Of a stretch of 64,000 bases of DNA, positions 58,179-64,000 are shown piece after piece. The translations under genes and the position numbers were made by a program. Origin of the DNA: Marinoscillum pacificum (lineage in GTDB: Bacteria; Bacteroidota; Bacteroidia; Cytophagales; Cyclobacteriaceae). The stretch covers positions 1,116,001 through 1,180,000 of the forward strand of contig NZ_JAMZMJ010000001.1 of the NCBI RefSeq assembly GCF_024714495.1, read 5' to 3'. The number at the start of each line of letters is the position of its first letter. The first letter of the stretch is position 1. The notes beneath the pieces were generated by a model. It was given only the letters and a program-made list of their open reading frames with translations, was not told the origin of the DNA and made no database searches.

Positions 58179-58835
58179 TTACTTATTTCCCTTCGCGTAA
58201 TCAGCGAGGAATTTCTCTAATCCACTGTCTGTAAGTGGGTGTTTTAACAATCCAGTGATCACCGATAGAGGACATGTAGCCACATCTGCTCCAATTTCAG
58301 CACATTTCAACAAGTGCATGTTGTGACGTACCGATGCTGCCAATACTTCCGTTTCGTAACCGTAGTTAGAAAAGATCAAAACGATTTGCTCAATCAAGTC
58401 CAAACCATCAGATCCGATATCATCCAATCTACCGATGAATGGAGACACATATGTAGCTCCAGCCTTAGCAGCCAACAATGCTTGTCCAGCACTGAAGATC
58501 AATGTACAATTGGTTCTGATACCTTCTTCTGTAAAGGTTTTGATCGCTTTCACACCATCTTTGATCATTGGCACTTTCACCACAATCTTATCGTCGATAG
58601 CAGCTAGTTTTCTACCTTCAGCTACCATTTCATCATAAGTTGTTGAGATCACCTCAGCACTTACATTGTCATCTACAATGTTGCAGATGTCTTTGTAATG
58701 CTTCAGGATGTTTTCCTCTCCAGTGATTCCTTCTTTTGCCATTAGTGACGGATTGGTTGTTACACCATCCAATACTCCAAGATCATAAGCTTCCTGGATG
58801 TCATCTAAATTGGCTGTATCAATAAAAAATTTCAT
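58179..58835 (-). CDS. Transaldolase, short (FSA/TalC-like) type
   Basis: The 218-residue protein belongs to the small transaldolase/fructose-6-phosphate aldolase subfamily: [36 protein letters not shown] at the start, the Schiff-base Lys87 in [44 protein letters not shown] and [18 protein letters not shown]. Short members act as transaldolases in many bacteria, moving a dihydroxyacetone unit between sugar phosphates. Its gene follows transketolase by 15 bases, so the two complete the non-oxidative pentose phosphate route for xylulose 5-phosphate made from arabinose. Confidence 0.93.
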   Translation of the reverse strand: MKFFIDTANLDDIQEAYDLGVLDGVTTNPSLMAKEGITGEENILKHYKDICNIVDDNVSAEVISTTYDEMVAEGRKLAAIDDKIVVKVPMIKDGVKAIKTFTEEGIRTNCTLIFSAGQALLAAKAGATYVSPFIGRLDDIGSDGLDLIEQIVLIFSNYGYETEVLAASVRHNMHLLKCAEIGADVATCPLSVITGLLKHPLTDSGLEKFLADYAKGNK

Positions 58836-58850
58836 TGTGTTCGTATTTTC

Positions 58851-60875
58851 TTATTTGATAAATGCTTTTACTTGTTCGTAAACTTTTGGTCCTGTGTAAC
58901 CGAATTGCTCATCCAATACCCCAGCAGGTGCTGAATAACCAAAGTGCTCTAAACCAAATACTTTACCTCCTGCTCCTACAAGACCTTCTAGAGTCACCGG
59001 AAGACCAGCTGTCAAACCGAACTTAGGCAAGTCACCCAGAATTTCTGCTTGGTAAGCCGCATCCTGATCTCTGAACAGACCTTCTGAAATAACAGATACG
59101 ATGTTCACTGAAACACCATCTTTCTCAAGCAATTCTGCTGCCTCAACTAGCGTAGCAACTTCACTACCGTTCGCTACTAATGTTACTTTCGCATCAGCAC
59201 TTGATTTTACCAGGTAAGCTCCTTTTTTCGCTTGCAATGCATCATCAAATCTTGAACCTGCACTAGGCAAGTCTTTGATTCCCTGACGAGAGAAGATCAA
59301 ACCTGTTGGTGTTTTCTTATTCTTAAGAGCCATCTCCCATGCTACAGTCGTTTCAGCTGCATCAGCAGGACGAAGAGCTAACAATGAACGCTCGCCTGTG
59401 TGGTTCTTCAATTTTTCTAATAATCTCAATTGAGCTTCTTGTTCGATTGGCTGGTGAGTTGGTCCATCCTCTCCTACTCTAAATGCATCATGCGTCCACA
59501 AGTAGATTACTGGAAGTTCCATCAAAGCAGACAATCTGTATGCAGGCTTCTGGTAATCCGAGAAGATAAAGAATGTTCCTACTACTGGAATTACACCACC
59601 ATGTAGCGCCATTCCATTAGCCATAGCAGCCATACTGAATTCAGCCACACCTGCATGCAAGAAGTTTGCATCAAATGAGTGAGGACCGAAAGCTTTAGAT
59701 TTCTTCAAGAAACCGTCTGTCTTATCAGAGTTAGCCAAATCCGCTGAAGAAACAATGATGTTTTCAACGTTCTCAGCAAGGTATGCCAACACAGAAGCAG
59801 AAGCATCTCTTGACGCTACATTCGATTTCTGTGGAATAGTAGAGAAGTCAATTGCAGGAATATCTCCACTCAAGAACAAGTCTAGCTTCGCAGCAAGCTC
59901 AGCATTAGATGCTCTCCAGCTTTTCTCCAATTCATTGTGCTCAGCAGCTTCTTTTGATTTTTTCTCAAGGATAGTCTTATAGAAATCAGCTACTTCTGGA
60001 TAAACTGCAAATGGATCATTTACGTCTGCTCCAAGTGCTTCCAAGGTTTTGTTATAGTCTGCACCAGTTCCACCAATTGGCTTACCGTGAAGCTCAGAAT
60101 AACCTTCATATGGATTACCGTCAGCATCCACACATCCTTTACCCATGATCGTTTTACCAATGATCAATGTAGGTCTTTCGGTTTGTGCTTTTGCATCAGT
60201 CAATGCTTTTCTGATGGCGTCGTGTTCGTGACCGTCGATCTCAACCACATTCCAACCCCATGCTTCGTATTTCTTACCGGTATCTTCAGCAGTTACTTCT
60301 TTGGTGTAAGTACTTAACTGTACATCGTTAGAATCAAAGAACATCACCAGATTGCTCAATCCAAGATAACCAGCTATACGACCGATACCTTGAGATATTT
60401 CTTCCTGAATACCTCCATCAGAGATGAACGCATAAATGGTGTGATCTGTCCAGTCACCGAATTTCGCCTGAAGGAACTTCCCTGCAAGAGCAGCACCTGC
60501 TCCCATCGCATGTCCCTGACCTAGTGGACCTGAAGTGTTTTCAACACCTCTTTTGTGATCAACTTCCGGGTGACCTGGAGTCACAGAACCCCACTGTCTG
60601 AAGTTGCTAATATCTTCTTTTGAATAATTTCCTACTAAATGCAATTGAGCATAAAGCATCGCAGACAAGTGACCTGGATCCAAAAAGAAACGGTCTCTCC
60701 ACATCCATTCTGGATTATTTGGATCAAAACGAAGGAATTCACTGTATAACACATGAATAAAATCCGCTCCTCCCATTGGTCCTCCCGGATGTCCGGAATT
60801 CGCCTTTTCTACCATCGAGATAGATAACGCACGGATGTTATCTGCTGCCTGATTGTCAATTTTCTGATTACTCAT
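58851..60875 (-). CDS. tkt: Transketolase
   Basis: I start at the internal Met of MSNQKIDNQAADNIRALSISMVEKANSGHPGGPMGGADF, since the 12 residues ahead of it are not conserved in such enzymes. The 674-residue protein shows the full transketolase chain: DPGHLSAMLYAQLHL, the TPP-binding stretch AFISDGGIQEEISQGIGRIAGYLGLSNLVMFFDSN, EGYSELHGKPIG, the pyrimidine domain with AGVAEFSMAAMANGMALHGG and HDAFRVGEDGPTHQPIEQ, and the C-terminal SEVATLVEAAELL. It transfers a two-carbon ketol unit in the pentose phosphate pathway. Upstream is galM with a hairpin in the 61-base gap. Confidence 0.95.
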   Translation of the reverse strand: MSNQKIDNQAADNIRALSISMVEKANSGHPGGPMGGADFIHVLYSEFLRFDPNNPEWMWRDRFFLDPGHLSAMLYAQLHLVGNYSKEDISNFRQWGSVTPGHPEVDHKRGVENTSGPLGQGHAMGAGAALAGKFLQAKFGDWTDHTIYAFISDGGIQEEISQGIGRIAGYLGLSNLVMFFDSNDVQLSTYTKEVTAEDTGKKYEAWGWNVVEIDGHEHDAIRKALTDAKAQTERPTLIIGKTIMGKGCVDADGNPYEGYSELHGKPIGGTGADYNKTLEALGADVNDPFAVYPEVADFYKTILEKKSKEAAEHNELEKSWRASNAELAAKLDLFLSGDIPAIDFSTIPQKSNVASRDASASVLAYLAENVENIIVSSADLANSDKTDGFLKKSKAFGPHSFDANFLHAGVAEFSMAAMANGMALHGGVIPVVGTFFIFSDYQKPAYRLSALMELPVIYLWTHDAFRVGEDGPTHQPIEQEAQLRLLEKLKNHTGERSLLALRPADAAETTVAWEMALKNKKTPTGLIFSRQGIKDLPSAGSRFDDALQAKKGAYLVKSSADAKVTLVANGSEVATLVEAAELLEKDGVSVNIVSVISEGLFRDQDAAYQAEILGDLPKFGLTAGLPVTLEGLVGAGGKVFGLEHFGYSAPAGVLDEQFGYTGPKVYEQVKAFIK

Positions 60876-60900
60876 GATCAATTTTTTTTCTAAGATAATA

Positions 60901-60923
60901 CTTATAGTCATTTTAACTATAAG
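60901..60923 (-). other. Hairpin between galM and tkt
   Basis: CTTATAGT and ACTATAAG form a perfect 8-base stem with a 7-base loop in the gap between the two genes. No T tract follows directly, so it looks more like an mRNA processing or stability element than a terminator. Confidence 0.4.
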
Positions 60924-60936
60924 CTTACTTCAATTT

Positions 60937-62115
60937 CTATTTTATGTAAAACTTCATGAGGGTTGTTGTATGATACGTCTCCCCAGGTGCCAAATTAGTT
61001 GTTGGAAACGACTCTTGGTTAGGAGAATCCGGGAAATGTTGAGTTTCAAGGCAAAAACCGTAGCGATGGTTGTAAACCACACCATTTTTTCCAGTAATAG
61101 TACCATCCAGGAAGTTACCTGAGTAAAACTGAATGCCAGGCTCTGTGGTATATACATCCATAGCTCTTCCACTATTGGGTTCGTAAGCAGTGGCTGCCAG
61201 CATCATCTCTTTTGGATCATCATTCAACACCCAACAGTGATCATAACCACCACCGTACGCTAATTGTTGATTTTCCGCTGAAATCTCTACTCCTATCTTT
61301 TTGCTTTGTGTAAAATCGAATGGTGTTCCAGCAACTGGTCTCAACTCGCCAGTTGGGATTAAAGTCTCATCTACTGGAATGAATTGATCTGCATTCAGCA
61401 TGATTTCATGATCCAAAATATCAGATTTTGACCCATTCAGGTTAAAGTAGGAATGCTGAGTTAGGTTCACCACCGTATTTTTGTCGGTAGTCGCTGTGTA
61501 GTCAAACTCGAGCGTATTGTCATCACCCAAAGTGTACACTACTGTTACATCAAGATTGCCAGGATAGCCTTCTTCCATGTCTGGACTGGTTCTCTTGAAT
61601 TCCAATGCAACTCCCTTTTCTGAAGGAACTTCCTTCACATTCCAGTTTACTTTATCAAATCCAGCAAGTCCACCATGAAGATGATTACCGATGTTATTTA
61701 CGGCTAAGTCATACTCCACACCATCAATGGTGAACTTACCTTTAGCAATTCGATTTCCATATCTACCGATTATCGCACCAAAGTACGGAGTAGTCTCCAG
61801 ATAACCTTGTAAGTTGTCATATCCAAGCACGATATCGTCCATATTACCATTTTTATCTGGCGTTTTGAACGATGTGATAATCCCACCGTAAGACATTACT
61901 TTGGCTTCTACTCCATTAGCATTAGTCATTGTGAACAATGTTACTTTCTCACCTGTTGGCAATTCACCAAAAGGCTCGCTGGCAATCGTTGCTTTCGCCA
62001 TTTCTTCAGTAGTTTCTTCTTTTTCTTGTGACTTGGGAGCACTACAACCTACCGTCATAGCGACGATTCCAGCCACGAGCAAAGAGTTGAAAATCGAATT
62101 TTTCATTGCTTTCAT
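60937..62115 (-). CDS. galM: Aldose 1-epimerase (mutarotase), lipoprotein form
   Basis: The 392-residue protein has a lipoprotein signal (Cys24 in AMTVGCSAP) and an acidic linker. The mutarotase fold follows: VMSYGGIITSFKTPDKNG, GRYGNRIAKGKF, NNIGNHLHGGLAGFDKVNW, the catalytic His in NLTQHSYFNLNG and the catalytic Glu in GFCLETQHFPDSPNQ. It interconverts the alpha and beta anomers of an aldose, probably L-arabinose here, and the lipid anchor places it outside the cytoplasm. It starts 9 bases after araA, so it is in the arabinose operon. Confidence 0.94.
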   Translation of the reverse strand: MKAMKNSIFNSLLVAGIVAMTVGCSAPKSQEKEETTEEMAKATIASEPFGELPTGEKVTLFTMTNANGVEAKVMSYGGIITSFKTPDKNGNMDDIVLGYDNLQGYLETTPYFGAIIGRYGNRIAKGKFTIDGVEYDLAVNNIGNHLHGGLAGFDKVNWNVKEVPSEKGVALEFKRTSPDMEEGYPGNLDVTVVYTLGDDNTLEFDYTATTDKNTVVNLTQHSYFNLNGSKSDILDHEIMLNADQFIPVDETLIPTGELRPVAGTPFDFTQSKKIGVEISAENQQLAYGGGYDHCWVLNDDPKEMMLAATAYEPNSGRAMDVYTTEPGIQFYSGNFLDGTITGKNGVVYNHRYGFCLETQHFPDSPNQESFPTTNLAPGETYHTTTLMKFYIK

Positions 62116-62124
62116 TTTTAGGGT

Positions 62125-63609
62125 TTAGAACAGGTGGTAATATACCTCATTCCATCGTAGGTTATCTTTGAAGCTTCTCACTTTCGTATCTCCATCGATT
62201 ACCAATAATTCGATATCTGCCATGTCTGCAAAATCCTCGAAGAACTGTGTATTCAGCGCTCTACTGTACACTGTATGGTGAGCTCCTCCTCCTAATATCC
62301 ATGTTTGTGCAGCTACTTCAAGGTTTGGTTTCGGATCCCAAAGTACTCTAGCTACAGGAAGTTTTGGCAGGTCATGCTCAGGCTTCACAGCATCTACTTC
62401 GTTAAGCAACAATCTGAAGCGGTTGCCCATATCCATCATTGCTACGTTGATTGCAGCGCCAGCACCAGAATCAAATACCAATCTTGCTGGATCTTCTTTA
62501 CCTCCAATTCCCAATGGATGAACTTCACATCTTACTGGTCCTTCTGCTATCGTTGGACATATCTCCAACATGTGTGAACCAAGAACTCTTGAACGGCTAC
62601 TTCTAAAGTCGTAGGTGTAATCCTCCATGAAAGAAGTACCACCTTCCAAACCTTGAGCCATTACTTTAGAAGCGTATACCAATGCACTGGTCTTCCAGTC
62701 ACCTTCACCTCCAAAACCGTAACCATCAGCCATCAAACGCTGAGTAGCAATACCCGGAAGCTGCTTCATGCCATGAAGATCTTCGAATGTATCCGTGTAT
62801 GCTCCAAATCCACCTTCAGTTAAAAATGCTCTTAAACCTAGTTCGATTCTTGCAGAGTCTCTTAAAGAAGATCCACTCAATACCTCGCTAGCGATTTGGT
62901 ATTGATCTGAATAAACTTTGATCAAGTCCTCAACTTCAGCATCCGTGATTTGGTTTACATAAGCTACTACATCACCAATACCGTAAGTATTCACCTGGAA
63001 GCCAAACTTCATTTGAGCTTCTACTTTATCTCCTTCTGTGACAGCAACCTGACGCATGTTGTCACCAATTCTAGCCAACTTCAGGTTTTGAAAAGCATGC
63101 CATCCTGCAGCTACTCTACTCCAGTTACCTAGTTGCTTTTGAGCAGCCTCTGTTTTCCAGTGACCCACGATCACCTTTCTATTTTTTCTCAAACGACTTA
63201 CCATGAAACCAAACTCTCTACCACCGTGTGCGGACTGGTTTTCGTTCATGAAGTCCATGTCAATATCTGACCATGGAATTTCGTCATTGTATTGAGTATG
63301 GAAGTGAGCCATCGGTTTTCTCAAGATCTGAAGACCTGAGATCCACATTTTCGCTGGAGAAAACGTGTGCATCCAAGCCACCATACCGATACACTGTGGC
63401 GCATTGTTTACCTCCTCGCATACCTTAAATATTTCGTCTGGAGTAGTGACCACTCCTTTATATTTTACCTGAACTGGAAGATGCGCTGAAGCATCCAATG
63501 CTTTGGCAATTTCTTCTGAGTGACGGGCAACATTTCTAAGTGTCTCTTCACCATAAAGGTGCTGACTTCCGGTTACAAACCAGATTTCAAAGTTCTTTAA
63601 ATCAGTCAT
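62125..63609 (-). CDS. araA: L-arabinose isomerase
   Basis: The 494-residue protein is a typical Ara[22 protein letters not shown] at the start, [80 protein letters not shown] (metal-site Glu region), [30 protein letters not shown] (metal-site Glu and His) and [21 protein letters not shown] (the C-terminal His). It converts L-arabinose to L-ribulose. The gene begins 7 bases after araD and precedes galM by 9 bases. Confidence 0.97.
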   Translation of the reverse strand: MTDLKNFEIWFVTGSQHLYGEETLRNVARHSEEIAKALDASAHLPVQVKYKGVVTTPDEIFKVCEEVNNAPQCIGMVAWMHTFSPAKMWISGLQILRKPMAHFHTQYNDEIPWSDIDMDFMNENQSAHGGREFGFMVSRLRKNRKVIVGHWKTEAAQKQLGNWSRVAAGWHAFQNLKLARIGDNMRQVAVTEGDKVEAQMKFGFQVNTYGIGDVVAYVNQITDAEVEDLIKVYSDQYQIASEVLSGSSLRDSARIELGLRAFLTEGGFGAYTDTFEDLHGMKQLPGIATQRLMADGYGFGGEGDWKTSALVYASKVMAQGLEGGTSFMEDYTYDFRSSRSRVLGSHMLEICPTIAEGPVRCEVHPLGIGGKEDPARLVFDSGAGAAINVAMMDMGNRFRLLLNEVDAVKPEHDLPKLPVARVLWDPKPNLEVAAQTWILGGGAHHTVYSRALNTQFFEDFADMADIELLVIDGDTKVRSFKDNLRWNEVYYHLF

Positions 63610-63616
63610 TTATGAA

Positions 63617-64000
63617 TTAATTTTGCCCGTAGTAGGCGTTTTTACCATGTTTTCTTTCGTAATGCTTGTTGATCAAAGCATCTTTTAGTCTTGGTGCATT
63701 TGGATTAATCTGCAAAGTCAGATAAGCCATTCTAGCCAGCTCTTCCAAAACCTTGCTGTTGTATACCGCTTTCGCAGCATTCTTACCCCAGGTAAAAGGA
63801 CCGTGATTTCCTAAAAGGACCATTTCCACTTCTTTGTAATTGATTCCTTTATCGCTGAAGCAATCCAGGATCTGCTGACCTGTCACGTGCTCATAATCTC
63901 CTTGAATCAACTCATCACTCATTGGTGGGGCACAAGGAATATCAGCAGTCAGGTGATCAGCATGTGTCGTTCCAAAAATTGGAATATCACGCTGAGCTTG
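63617..64000 (-). CDS. araD: L-ribulose-5-phosphate 4-epimerase (5' part outside window)
   Basis: The frame remains open to the window edge, so the N-terminal half is missing. The visible C-terminal 127 residues carry IFGTTHADHLTADIPCAPPM (two zinc-ligand histidines in HADH), QGDYEHVTGQQILDCF and MVLLGNHGPFTWGKNAAKAVYNSKVLEELARMA (third zinc His), with the usual ending LKDALINKHYERKHGKNAYYGQN. It converts L-ribulose 5-phosphate to D-xylulose 5-phosphate. The matching kinase gene (araB) is expected just beyond the right edge, as it is not in the window. Confidence 0.95.
   Translation of the reverse strand, partial: QAQRDIPIFGTTHADHLTADIPCAPPMSDELIQGDYEHVTGQQILDCFSDKGINYKEVEMVLLGNHGPFTWGKNAAKAVYNSKVLEELARMAYLTLQINPNAPRLKDALINKHYERKHGKNAYYGQN

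Overview
The window looks like chromosomal DNA of a Bacteroidota bacterium, plausibly a marine Cytophagales-type organism. The grounds are an AT-rich base composition, promoters of the Bacteroidota form TTTG-N19-TAnnTTTG, almost no Shine-Dalgarno sequences, many Cys-box lipoproteins, and families frequent in that phylum (DUF4920, DUF2490, PD40-OmpA, SGLT-type symporters, an SPT-like enzyme). I saw no insertion sequence, prophage or CRISPR array, and the only RNA gene with a standard fold is one tRNA-Pro(UGG).

Layout. Positions 1-12.7 kb hold housekeeping and envelope genes: the 3' part of a penicillin-acylase-family enzyme, small lipoproteins, a TPR protein that ends just after its membrane segment, an XRE regulator with an elaborate control region, a 1351-residue AsmA-like envelope protein, a TraB/GumN protein, a YjdI/CDGSH plus YjdJ pair, and a divergent App1-phosphatase/lipid-kinase pair. 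After the tRNA gene, 14-25 kb is a surface-glycan island: a UDP-sugar epimerase, eight glycosyltransferases of different families in alternating orientation, and one PvdE/SyrD-type ABC exporter. Positions 25-31 kb carry what I read as a lipid operon: an SPT-like alpha-oxoamine synthase, an SDR reductase, a GNAT-fold acyltransferase, a ketoacyl-ACP synthase, an acyl carrier protein, a lipoprotein and a phosphopantetheinyl transferase. This set fits ceramide (or sulfonolipid) synthesis on a dedicated carrier protein.

Positions 32-36 kb contain a paralogue of the unknown protein next to the tRNA, then a glutamine-synthetase-like ligase, an APH/choline-kinase-like protein and a HAD hydrolase in one tight operon. 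Positions 36-51 kb contain tpx and three regulators (two TetR, one MarR), each with a palindromic operator at its own promoter and effector genes downstream (MFS pump; alpha/beta hydrolase; GNAT and EamA exporter). DNA polymerase IV lies between the two TetR modules, and its catalytic aspartate is encoded upstream of the only ATG. Then come membrane stress proteins, a PD40-OmpA protein and a sensor kinase with a periplasmic binding domain. Positions 51-56 kb hold metabolic genes and an M16 peptidase. The right end, all on the minus strand, is an L-arabinose/pentose operon: araD (cut by the window edge), araA, galM, tkt, transaldolase and a sodium/sugar symporter, with an intrinsic terminator before the symporter.

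The points most worth a second look are the lipid cluster, the XRE control region with two matching operators and two intrinsic terminators, the dinB start, the ligase-kinase-hydrolase operon, the SyrD-like exporter among glycosyltransferases, and the pair of unknown paralogues.
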